Assembly: GCA_041941305.1 (NCBI GenBank)
Contig: JBGTQJ010000001.1
Span: 186,001 to 250,000, forward strand
Source of the DNA: JANSWP01 sp041941305
GTDB lineage: Bacteria > Bacteroidota > Bacteroidia > Chitinophagales > Saprospiraceae
Length of the DNA stretch: 64,000 nt
Direction: 5' to 3'
The notes under the pieces are model-generated. The model was not told the origin of the DNA. It worked only from the letters and a program-made list of their open reading frames with translations, and did no database searches. Below, in pieces: positions 28,691 to 40,500 of the stretch; position 1 is the stretch's first letter; each line of letters begins with the position of its first letter. The position numbers were made by a program, and so were the translations under genes.

Positions 28691-28853
28691 AAGGGTTGAT
28701 CAGTTCTAAAAATCCTCCATATGCATTTTCTCAAGTTCAAGTTCAATATTTGCACTTGAACTTGGTCTTGAACTTGAACTTAAAGGCAATTGGAGGAAAA
28801 AACTCCAATGAATCCTATCACACATTATGAAAATAAAGAACAGATCAACCCTT
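28691..28853. mobile_element. Palindromic MITE-like element, copy A
   Basis: The ends aagggttgatcagttct (28691-28707) and agaacagatcaaccctt (28837-28853) are inverted with one mismatch. The core is a low-complexity palindrome of caagtt/aacttg units (28731-28746 against about 28767-28782). A diverged second copy lies at 52718-52905, sharing ends, core and flanks such as cacatnatgaaaat. No protein is encoded. It sits between the fibronectin type III gene and the giant Ig-like gene. Confidence 0.65.
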
Positions 28854-28873
28854 CCCCTCGCCGCTATATATAC

Positions 28874-31507
28874 TTATCCTCCCTCCACCATAATGGATTT
28901 AATCGAACTCAATTGACTCGATACTCCATTGTTGTAAACCACCATCACTGCGTAGTTGTATAAAGCTCCCGATTTTATGTTTTCGTCTTTGAAGATTTGA
29001 GTATTTCCATCCAAAACTTTGAACTTCTCTACTTCCTTTGAGCCATAGGATTTGAAAATGTAAAACTCGTAAGATTGCATGGCAGAAGGAGTCACAGTAG
29101 GAGGGTTAAACCCCCATATCAAGTTCGCCGATTGGCTGTTTTCATCGTAGTAAACTTCAAAGTTTTCAATCTTAAGCACTTCATCATCAAAAACCAATTT
29201 ACCACTCAGTGCCAATGAAAATTCGGAATGATTGCCTGAAAAATCTCTTGCGCGAACCTTGTATTCGTAATCCTCATCATAAAGGCAATCAGTATCCAAA
29301 TACCCAAAAGAAGAATCGGCAGGCATATTTCGTAATAATTCCCAATCCTGGTTTTCTTCTATTCTCCTTTTGTACAATTCATAAACCTCCACATCTTCAC
29401 TGACACTTGGCAAAAAGGAAACGGCAATCAGGCTATCAATTCCAATCGGTTCTTTCATCATGGGAGCCTGCGGCGGAATGATGTCCGGTCGCGCCAGTTC
29501 GATCACCTCTGACCAATCACTTCGATTGTAATTGTCATCCTCGGTTCGGATAGAATAATAGACCTTCTTGGTCAGGGTTTTTAGTTCCAGGGTATCCCGA
29601 AATAGATTGCTCGTCAAAACAAATTGATTCACGGGTACCCACAATTCATTCAAATCATTGGTCATATATACCCAGTACCCTTCTGTATCATCAGAAACGC
29701 TGTGATCCCAAACAATCAAGACCTCACCGTCGTCATTGACTGTAGCCTCAACATTGGTTGGCGGTTCGGGAGGCACTAAATCAGGATAGTGGATGTAAAC
29801 CGCTTCAGATCCGGAAGCATTTCCCGATTCATCATAAGCCAGGACTTTGAAAAAATGAGTTTGATCATTTCCATTTTCCAGTTTGTAGGCGTAGGTCAAT
29901 GTATCGGCAGGCAAAAGATTGGTCAAGGTGTCAAAATCGCCATGAGTCCCCCTTCCAAAAAGCACTTTGTAGCCAGCAAAATCTTCAACATTAGCATCAC
30001 TTCTCCATTTAATGACCATTGTTGTGGTGTCGTCCAAAAGTTCATTGTGATAAATAGCAGGCTTAGGGGGAGGAGTCAAATCCACAGCCATGGCAGTTGT
30101 GGTAGCCGGGTTGCTTTCTTCCGCAAAAGGATTTAGTCCGATTAAGCGATAATGGAATAATTTGTTGTTTTCTACCGAGTCTACAAAACCGAAGGATCTC
30201 ATCGGCGCACGGTCATCTTCGAGAAAAACGATAGGGTTTTGATTCAATCTTTTAAACGTGGCGCCATCATCGTCTGAGCGTTCGACATGATAAGCCGAAA
30301 ATCGGGTATTATTTTCATGCTTGTCCCATTCCAAAAAGATGACTCCTTCTCCTTCCCTCGATGTAAATTTATGAGGCGGTTCTTCAGGCAAATAAATATT
30401 TTCCACTTCAATAAAATCCCTAGCAGTCAACATTCGTGAAGCATTTGTAGAAATGGCGTAAGTATAGGTTTGTCCTGGTTCGACGTTTCTATCCACATAC
30501 CTCAATCCCAAAATATTGGCTGCCAAAATGGAACGTTCTGCTGCGAAAAGCGCAAAACCCAATCGATTTTCAAGTAAACTGGCCTGATCCATAAAATTGG
30601 TCGGTGGTGTAGCAATACCTCCATACAAAACCTGTGCTGCGATTAATGCGACTGAGTCAAATAATATATCATCACCCAATGCTTCCTCCGGCCAAGGGCG
30701 TACCGTATCTAAAGAATCCGGAGTAGCCTTGCCAATCATTCTTTGAATGAGATAGCCTTCTTTATTGGCTTTTTCCCAAAAAACGGCGTGATTGGGTCCC
30801 CATCTGAGCACAATCGAGTCGCCATAGGCTTTGGCGGTTATTCTCACGACATCGAAGGGGCGTTCTTTGAGACGACCACTCATGTCTGTAAGGGTCAAAC
30901 CATTCGGAATTTGAAGATCCAGCTCCACCTCATCGCTCAACCAAATTCCTTTTTCCTTATCCATATCAATTTGAGCAGAAATGCTTTGTCCGTTCAATTG
31001 AGCAGAAACGACGTAGCGATAATGCTGACCATCTACCCGAGTCGTATCAAAAAAATGGAGTCCCAATAAATTCGCTGCCATATTATCACTCAATTGGGCT
31101 TCGTAAATCAAATAATTGTAGCGCATCGCACGCGAATCCAACTCAGAAGACTCAAACTGAAAAGTCGAATCGTATAATAATTTTCCTAAAATGCCTACAT
31201 AGCCATCCATCGCTTCTTCGTTGAGGGTAAACCACTCTTCACTTTGCGGCTTTATCAATTGGCTATTTAAGCGAGTCTGGGATGAATGATTCACTCGTCC
31301 ATTGTCATCCAATTCATATCGATCAATGGAATAGCCCACCTCCTTCAAAGCCTCCCACAATTCAGCATTGAGTGGATACCATTTGACCTCATTGAACCTG
31401 CTGCCCATCGCAGTGACTTCGACCAGCAAATCATTGCCCTCTTGTTGCCCACGTGAAGAACCACAAACCAATAAAACCAGGAATAAAAAAGCGATGTATT
31501 TTTTCAT
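28874..31507 (-). CDS. Secreted multi-domain fibronectin type III protein
   Basis: About 877 residues from MKKYIAFLFLVLLVCGSSRGQ, which begins directly with a signal peptide; the frame extends 13 codons further. The N-terminal ~390 residues are a less familiar region (WYPLNAELWEALKEVGYSIDRYEL ...). About five fibronectin type III domains follow, with starts such as PPHKFTSREGEGVIFLEWD, PPKPAIYHNELLDDTTTMVI, PPEPPTNVEATVNDDGEVLI and PQAPMMKEPIGIDSLIAVSF. No T9SS C-terminal sorting domain is present; it ends ..SSIKSIMVEGG. It is the last gene of the four-gene minus-strand surface cluster. Likely an extracellular or outer-surface structural partner of the giants upstream. Confidence 0.85.
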   Translation of the reverse strand: MKKYIAFLFLVLLVCGSSRGQQEGNDLLVEVTAMGSRFNEVKWYPLNAELWEALKEVGYSIDRYELDDNGRVNHSSQTRLNSQLIKPQSEEWFTLNEEAMDGYVGILGKLLYDSTFQFESSELDSRAMRYNYLIYEAQLSDNMAANLLGLHFFDTTRVDGQHYRYVVSAQLNGQSISAQIDMDKEKGIWLSDEVELDLQIPNGLTLTDMSGRLKERPFDVVRITAKAYGDSIVLRWGPNHAVFWEKANKEGYLIQRMIGKATPDSLDTVRPWPEEALGDDILFDSVALIAAQVLYGGIATPPTNFMDQASLLENRLGFALFAAERSILAANILGLRYVDRNVEPGQTYTYAISTNASRMLTARDFIEVENIYLPEEPPHKFTSREGEGVIFLEWDKHENNTRFSAYHVERSDDDGATFKRLNQNPIVFLEDDRAPMRSFGFVDSVENNKLFHYRLIGLNPFAEESNPATTTAMAVDLTPPPKPAIYHNELLDDTTTMVIKWRSDANVEDFAGYKVLFGRGTHGDFDTLTNLLPADTLTYAYKLENGNDQTHFFKVLAYDESGNASGSEAVYIHYPDLVPPEPPTNVEATVNDDGEVLIVWDHSVSDDTEGYWVYMTNDLNELWVPVNQFVLTSNLFRDTLELKTLTKKVYYSIRTEDDNYNRSDWSEVIELARPDIIPPQAPMMKEPIGIDSLIAVSFLPSVSEDVEVYELYKRRIEENQDWELLRNMPADSSFGYLDTDCLYDEDYEYKVRARDFSGNHSEFSLALSGKLVFDDEVLKIENFEVYYDENSQSANLIWGFNPPTVTPSAMQSYEFYIFKSYGSKEVEKFKVLDGNTQIFKDENIKSGALYNYAVMVVYNNGVSSQLSSIKSIMVEGG

Positions 31508-31575
31508 AGTTGTATGGTGTCTTTTCTGTTTGATTATTGAACTCATTTAAACTTATTCTGATAATTTGAATGAGT

Positions 31576-34500
31576 TCACTCTCTTTCAACCCAGCCGTTT
31601 GTTTCAAGTCCGCCTTTTAATGTGCCGGTTTGATTTTTCTTTTTATCGGTAGTCGTAGTTCCGCTCCCCTCATTCAAATCCCAGTAATAAAGCAAGTCGC
31701 TGTGATTCGCATTTATTCCATCCATATCATTTGATATCTCGGTCACAGTCCTTGCTTTTGACCAGACTGCTAGGTCATCCATTTGTCCATCTAAATACCG
31801 TCCATCATAACTTTTAGATATGAAAAACTGCTCAGTTATATAAAATGAACCACTTACACTCTTACTACCTTTTTCTTGACCGTCAATGTAAATTTTAAGA
31901 GAGCTTCCATCATATACCCCAGTTACATGATGCCATTCATCCAATGGAAAGTCGTAATCGGAAGTCACTACCTGAGGTACCCCATCAAGTATTAACATAA
32001 ATTGTAAATTATCTTTGAGGTCGGATTCCCAATTCCCAAAGCGTAACAAAGCATATTCCCCACCACCCTCTATTCCCATAACCGTAGAAATGTTAACCGA
32101 CTCCGGTGCATACCCCTCCAACTTCACCCATGCCATCATCGTCAATCTGTTACCGCTTAATGTTACTTCACCACAATCCAGGTAGTCATTAGTTCCGTCA
32201 AAATCCAGTACGTAATTTGTACTGCTACCACCACTATTCCCTCTTCCTCCTTCAGGGACGACAACCCAATCCTCACTGGGTTCCATATTTTTCAAATCTG
32301 CACCTTGGTTTTTTATTTCATCATTAGCTATGTTACCATTTCCCTCATTCAAATCCCAGTAATAAAGCAAGTCGGTATGATTCACATCTATTTCATTCAT
32401 GTCATTTGATCGCTCACTCTCTGTCCTTGCATTTGACCAAACGGCAATGTCATCCATTTGTCCATCTAAATGTCGATCACCTAAACTTTTTGATATAAAA
32501 AACGGTGAAGTCATATTAAATGAACCACTTGCACTCACACTTCCCTTTTCTTGATTGTCTATGTAAATTGTAAGAGAACTCCCATCATATACACCCACAA
32601 CATGGTGCCATTGTCCATCCAACGGAAAGTCTGAATCTGCAGTTACTTTCACAACAGATCCATTAAGTGTTAATAAGAATTCTAACCTTTTCGGAGCATT
32701 ATAATCTCCTATCCGAAGCAAGGCCACTGTACTACTTTCCTCTATGCCCAAAACTGTAGCGATATAAGGTGGATTAGGTGCATATGCATCCAATTTCACC
32801 CAAGCCATCATCGTCAATCTGTCACCGTTAAATGTAACTTCCCCACATTCCACATAGTCATTAGCTCCATCAAAATCCAAAGCATAATTCTGATTACTTC
32901 CCCCACTATTATTAATTACACTGTTGGGCCTGTAAATGAGAACCCAATCTTCACTAGGATTCATATCTACTAAATTGGCACCATGGTTTTTTACTTCATC
33001 ATTAGCTGTGTTACCATTTCCCTCATTCAAATCCCAGTAATAAAGCAAGTCACTGTGATTTGCATCTATTCCATTCATATCATTTGATACTTCGGTCACC
33101 GTTTTCGATGAAGACCAGATGGCTAAATCATCCATTTGTCCATCTAAATACCGTCCATCATAACTTTTGGAGATGAAAAATGGGGCCGTCATATGAAAGG
33201 AACCACTGGCACTCCTACTAGCTATTTCTTGACCATCAATGTAAATTCTCATAGAATGTCCATCATATACACCCGCCACATGATGCCATTCATTCAATGG
33301 AAAATCATAATCAGCAATCAATACATGATGTACCCCTCCAACTACTAATAAAAAATGTAAATTATCTTTGAGAAAGGATTGTCCATTCCCAAAGCGTAAT
33401 AAGGCATATTGTCCAGCCTCCTCTATGCCCATAACCGTAGACATGTTAACTGGCTTCGGTGAATGCGCATCCATCTTCACCCATGCCATCATCGTCAATC
33501 TGTCACCGCTCAAGGTTACTTGGCCACATTCCACATAGTCGTTCTCTCCATCAAAATCCAGGGCATAATTTCCAGGTGGTAATTTGTATGGATTGTCAGA
33601 CAAAATTCGCGTTAGGTTCTCTTTAACTTCGCCATTGAGGTTATTCTTGGAGTCTGTTAGGACAGAGCCGAACTCATTCATTTTATAATAATGTTTCAGT
33701 CCGGAAAGACTTTGGTCGAAATTTTCGGCATCGGTTCTTATTTCCTGAGCTGTTCGAGCAACGGTCCATACTGCCACTTCGTCTATCAAACCAATCCAAA
33801 TTCGACCGCCATAACTCTTACCTATTTGAAAGGTACCATTTGCATTCAACCTTCCTAATACATTAGTTAAGCTTGCTATACACTCTCCCCCAACATATAG
33901 TCGCATAGTGCTCCCATCATAAACCCCAGCGATATGAGTCCAAACACTCTTTTGCATATCCTCCACAGATTTGACGACATATTGTTTGTTACCAATTTGA
34001 ATAACAAATTGGGCTTTTTTATTCTCAATTCTCAACAAGCATGTCCCATTGTCTTCTTCTATTCCAGCGATGGTATATACCTTTGTAGAATAGTCTCCTT
34101 CCCATTTCACCCATGCTTCCATAGTGACTTGGTTCCCATTAATGATAACATCTCCACAATCTACATATTTAACTGCATTTGCACCCCACCAGTCAGATTC
34201 ATCAAAATTTAGAGCATAATTAAGACTGGGTGAGGGTAATTCGTAAGGATTATCAGATAAAATTCGTGTTAGATTCTCTTTTAATTCGCCATTGAGATTA
34301 TTAATGGTCTCCTTAATAAATAAACCAAACTCATTCATTGTGTAATAATACTTCAGCCCAGAAGCAGTTTGGTCGAAATTTTGGGCATCCGCTCTTATTT
34401 CACTACCAGTTCGAGCAGTTGTCCATACGGCCACTTCGTCTATCAAACCATTCCAATATCGACCTCCATAACTCTGTCCTACCCGAAAGGTACCGCTTGC

Positions 34501-37500
34501 ACCCATCGTTCCAGATACATTGGACTTTGTTCCTTTCAATTCTCCACCTATATAAATTTGTAATTTACTGCCATCGTAAACCCCGGCAACATGTGTCCAT
34601 TCATCTTTATAGGTTTCGAAATTGTATTCAGCCAAATGTTGTTGACCGTCAATACTGATTACAAATTGGGCTTTCTTGTCTTCAATTCTTAACAAACAGG
34701 TGTTCCCAGTTTCTTCTAACCCTGCAATGGAATATAACTTATTATTCCCCCCTGCCCATTTCACCCAAGCTTCCATAGTGACTTGATTTCCGTCTAAATT
34801 AACTGAACCACAATCAACATATTTATTTTGTCCATCAAAATCCAATGCATAATTAAGTACAGGTGGGGGTAACTCGAATGGATTATCAGATAAAACCCGA
34901 GTCATGTTTCCTTCAATAAAGCCATTGTAAATACGGTTTGAGCTGAGGATAAAAGGATGGAACTCGTTCATTGTAAAGTAAAGTCTCAGTCCAGAAGCTG
35001 TTTGATCAAAATTTTCAGCATCCGTTCTTAATTCACTTGCCGTTCGGGCTGTTGTCCATACTGCCACTTCATCTATCAAACCTTTCCAATATTGGCCTCC
35101 ATTACTTTGTCCCACTCGGAAAGTACCATTTGCATTCATTGTTCCTGTTCCCAATGGAATTGACTCAGTGCCTAACAACTCTTCGCCAAAATAAATTTGC
35201 ATATGGTAATTGTCCTTATCATAAACCCCCGAAATATGCGTCCAAACACCCTTGTGGATCTCTGCATCTGATCCTACCTGGTAATATTGCCCATCAATTT
35301 TGATTACAAATTGGGCTTTTTTGTTATTGACTCTCAACAAACAAGCTTCGTTCTCCTCATCTATTCCGGCTATGGTATATATTTCATCATCGTCGCCTTC
35401 CCATTTCACCCATGCTTCTATCGTGATCTTCTCTCCGTCCAAATTTACTTTACCGCAATTCACAAAATCATCTGAACCATCAAAATCTAAAGCATAATTC
35501 TTACCGTCATATCCACAGGCACTTTCATCACTTTGAGGATAATCCAGTCTTTCTACAACAGAGCATGCTCCTAAATAAGCAGAAAAGTCATTCCCCGAGA
35601 TATCTTTTGCTATTGCACAATAAGTTCCTTCATCAAAAGGAAGACATAAATGAAGGGATTCATCGCTCCCCAAAGGTTTTTGATTAAATCCTCCTGATTC
35701 TCCTGGCTTTATCCAATTATGGAAGTTGTCAAACAGGAAAGGCTCTCCTTGTCCTCCAATAATAATATCTGTTGAAAAAAATGTAAATCCTGAATACGCA
35801 TGTAAACTACCCGAACGATAATGTCCTGGGTCTACGTTTTTTCCATTAAAGTAAAATTCTGCACCCCCGGTTCCAAAATTTGTCCCGGCAATATGACACC
35901 ATCTTGATAAATCCAAATCGCTTATCGTTTGTTCTACTGTAGTACTGCCAATGGTAAGGGTTAATTTTTTGTTAGCAATTTTTATATCTACATCTTCAAC
36001 CACATCAATATTCCCATTATTCCCATAATATCTCTGGCTTTTTAATAATTGATAAGTCCCGGTTGTGGAACCCTCCAGTTTAACCTCAAACTCAAAGAAA
36101 AATTTGTCTTTATAACCGGCTTCAGGAATAATTACTTTTTTGTTGGGAAGTACTTTTAGTGCATAATCGTCAGAGGATTCACAAACTGGAATGGGATATA
36201 GGCTTTTATCATCAGGCACTTCCTCTTCTTTCCAAATCGTTGGTGGAACAACCCCTCCGGCTCCCGCGTACAACTTACTGTCTTGCATCTTATCTGTTAA
36301 ATCATATACCTTTTCTCCTTCTCCAGCATTAAAATTATGACCAATAACCAATCCTTCCGGAAAATCAAAATAGTTGATAGATGTTTTCATCAAAGCTGCT
36401 AGCTCACTATCTGATTTTTTTGAATCCCAGACTCTAAATCTGTCTATTTTTCCAGAAAAATCTTTACCTCCTAATTCATTTATATAGTACAGTACCTCCC
36501 CTTTTTTAGTCTTAATTTTAGCATAAGAAGGCGCAGGAATTTCATCTACTATCTGCCCGTCCACATAAAATCGAATATTGTTTTCAGCATCATAAGTCAG
36601 ACCGAAGTGATACCATTCATCATCGACTAAGGACAATGGCCTTGAAGTGACGGAATAACCCAATGTTTTAGGGAAAGAATCTTCATCGTCCAAAACCTCA
36701 AAAACCATTCGACCCTCTTCTACTTTCCAGCTAGCATAAATACTACCGTTAGAATCTCCTTTTTTTTCTGTTAGCAGCGTGAAATTATTTGCATTCCTGG
36801 GTTGAGCCCATAATTCAACTGTGAACTCATCATCTTTAGCTTTAACTAAGGAAAGTTGATTCTTGATATTTACCCCATGACCTGAATCATTAAATTCCAG
36901 GACATATTTTTGATTCATGTCAAAGTTCATAGCAGGATCTATGCAGACTGGCATAGGTTCTAAGTTATCTAAAGTAAAAGAGGAGGAGAAATTCAATTTA
37001 TTTTGTCCACCAAGCGGATTTTTATATCGATCTTTGAAAACCTGCTCAGCAGTTTGACCGCTAAAATTATAGTATCCTCTTAAGTTATCTTCATTGCCTC
37101 TCAATTCCTGATTCATTCGCTCCAGGATTTGCTGCTGCGAGAGTTTAATATTCCAAAATCGTAATTCATCAATGGCTCCTTTAAAGAATTCCGTTCCAAT
37201 GAAGTTATTTCGAGGGGGCATCGGCCCTCCATAATACTTTTTGGGAGTCTTTTCCCCGTTGATATAAGCATCTCCCTCAAAAACGGAATTCCATGTAAAT
37301 GCCAAATGATACCACCGCCCTGGTTGTATAGGGTAACCATAAAATTCATTGTTCTCATCCAGTCCCAATAATCCTGCAATGCTAAATCCAGTCTCGTTGT
37401 CTGCCGGCAATTCATCAAACCTAGCCCACAATTCTATGGTTTTAACCCAAGAGTTAGTGATATGTGTTGGGGCATCGTTCAATTTCAATGTTTCATTTTT

Positions 37501-40500
37501 ATCCAGATAAAAAGCCGTATTTGGGCAGTTGCTCAAATCAACCGTTTCCTCCACGAAATAATTGCAACAATATCCTTCACCGTACTGGTTAAAGCGATAC
37601 AATCCCGATTGCTGCTCCCAAAATTTCTTTCCCAGAACAAATTCTTTCTGACCTTGATCCGTTTCTACAAAAAGGATGTAATTTTCATCGGGTGTCAATG
37701 AAGAAATATTAAATGGACTTGTCCAATTGGTGGAGTTAAAACCACCTGAGGGTTGGTCATTCACATAATTTGCAGCCTGGAAGGTGGAATTATTGTTCAA
37801 ATCTTTAAAAAAGGAGAGCCTTTCTCTGGCGTCTTTATAAAGGCTTCCGGTTTTTAGCTCGATATTGCTAAAATCCCCCAGTTTGGTAAAAGCCAATTGT
37901 CCGTTGCCCTGGTGAGTGACATAAAGCATGGGGTCTAGATCCAATTCAGGTGGTCTTTGGTTTGTTTTGTGAAGTATCCAATTTTCGGCATTTGGACTGT
38001 AGGTGAAAATAGAATTCTCATGTTGATTTGAAGAGGGGACATAATAACTGCCATCACTTGCCTCAATGTAAAAAACAAAATTGGACGAACGTTCCATTTT
38101 CTTTTTGGCATCAGACAATTTGAAAATCATTCCGCCGGATTGAGTCAGCGGTTTAATTGGCTTTAATATTTCAATACCAGTATTAACCCAATTTGAAGAA
38201 TATAAGAAACTAAACAGTTCTCCCAGGTCTTTATCCCAATAATAAGATATATATTCTTCACCATTAAAATTGTTTGGATAGTCATAAACCACAATTCGCT
38301 TAGGCTCAACTCCCTCGGGGTAAAATAAATATACCTCATCACAGTGCTGCCATTTTTTAAAAAATACTTGGTCTTCCTCCACTTCACATAAAATGCCACA
38401 TTGGGCATTCGCATGACCTCTTAAATCTCCTACCTCTCTCCATAAGTCACATACCACCGTTCCCTCAGGGGCATGCAATGTACCATTGGAATGGTAAGCT
38501 GAATAATCTAAAATAGGTGCATCGAGTTTATAACCAATTTGGTTGAAATCATAATACAATATTTTTTCTCCAACTAAAGGGTCAGAGGATGTTTCACAGA
38601 TGGTTTTTCTTTCTTTTATTATAGAGATAAAATCGATTTCCCCATGATAATTTTTGCCAATTGTATAGATGCCATCTAAATTGAAAGTAGATAAGGATAA
38701 GTTCTCAGAACCTAATAATTTATCGTTGGCATATAATTCTATTCGCTCTCCATCATAGGTCGCCATAAACAACACGTAATCTTTTAAATCTATATTACTA
38801 AGACTTCCATTTACTGTAGTCGATCCATAAGAAACAGATAGCGAAAGATCACTCAGTTTTAATTGTAATGGTCCATCCAGTATTAGTTGGTCCATCTTCA
38901 ATGAATCATAGATTTTCAAATTTGTAATTATCCCAAACCCTTCCCCTCTCGCGTAAATTTGCTTTGACTCCACATACAAATCGGAATTGCCTGGGAAGTA
39001 CAAACTTCGCTCCCTTGCTGAGTAGGGAGTGAATTTACAGACTCCTACATCTGTATAATTGGCACTTAAAAGAATAGCTGTTTTATTATTGTTCCAAAAG
39101 GTGTTGTCATCAAGGATATGTTTTAAATCTCCTTTGTTCGTATGGACATACAGGTTGTATTTTTTATTTTCATTTTCATTTTCATTAATGATGCTTCCCG
39201 TGCTTTCTTTTTGGGTAAATCCAGCAATGGGAAAGTCCTTTTTTATTCCAATTTCGTCTTCCCTGGCAATTTTTATTTGATAATATTTTCCAAAATTATT
39301 GAGTTTGGGTTTCTTGTTAAAATCCGTCCATGCATTAATATATGCCAAACGGTTTTCCTCATTTCCATTTTCACCCATTAGCTCAAAAAGTGTGATAACT
39401 TCTAATTTTGAATCTGCATGTATGTAATGAGCACCTTCACCCAACCAATCCATTCTCACCCGCTCGCTTCCTTTGTGCTCAATTCGAAGATTGGGATAGT
39501 TTTTTAGTTCGACTGGTCTGGCATCTGTTTTTTCGATGTTGAATTGTTGACCTGCCTGGGTTACGTTGATCATTGTTGTATAATATTCGCCTGTTAAATC
39601 TGCAAATACTTCATAACTTCCCGAAGCAACAGGAATGGTATGTAGTCCAGTATTTCCACTTTCCGATTCAAAATCAACCGTCATTTGAATGTTTTCTCCG
39701 GCATGGGTGTAATAGTAAGGCTCAGCGAATTCCCCCTCCCAGTAATAAATCAATTGCTGACTACTGTTATAAATGGATATTTCATTGATCCGGCAATCCG
39801 TCACCTGGAGTGCCAATCCTCCATCTTTTGAAATGGTTTGAATGGGTTTGTTTAATGAATTAACGGCTTCTGTTTGGTTGGTTTCTTCCCAATTGCAGTA
39901 ATATTCAGTAGCCGTGAGCTTACCGGTATTCGAAAATTTACCTTTATCGAGAATATTTGATTCTCCATGTCCCAGATTAAAATCATAGTGCAATATGACG
40001 CCGGGAACATTTGACATTTCAGTTTCCGAATTCACATTTTCGAGGGTTTCACAGCCGCTAAACACTTTATTCCAAATCGTTAAATAATCTATAGACCCAA
40101 AATAGTTCTGCCCGATTTGTAATTTGCTATTCACCAATTCCACGGCTTCTGTCTCTGTTAAAGCCACAGAATTCAATAAAATCCCATTGATCAATAAATC
40201 CAAATTTTGCCCATCTCCATCATATACCGCCGTCACCAAATGCCAGTTGCCATCCGCCAAATTCACGGCTGCCTTACAGGATTTATTATTGAAAATAAAT
40301 TCCAGTGCATTTTCGGACTCCACAAATCGAAATTCAAACTGCCCACTCGTCGCCTTAACTAAAATCCCTTTTTGGGTGTCCGGGCTAATTAAGGCTTCAA
40401 TGCTTAGTTTTTTACCTTGAAGGGCTACTTCCTCATCAGTTTCAATCAAATTGGTGTTGGTTCCCTCAAAAATCAAAGCCAAATTGCTTTGCCCAAAACC

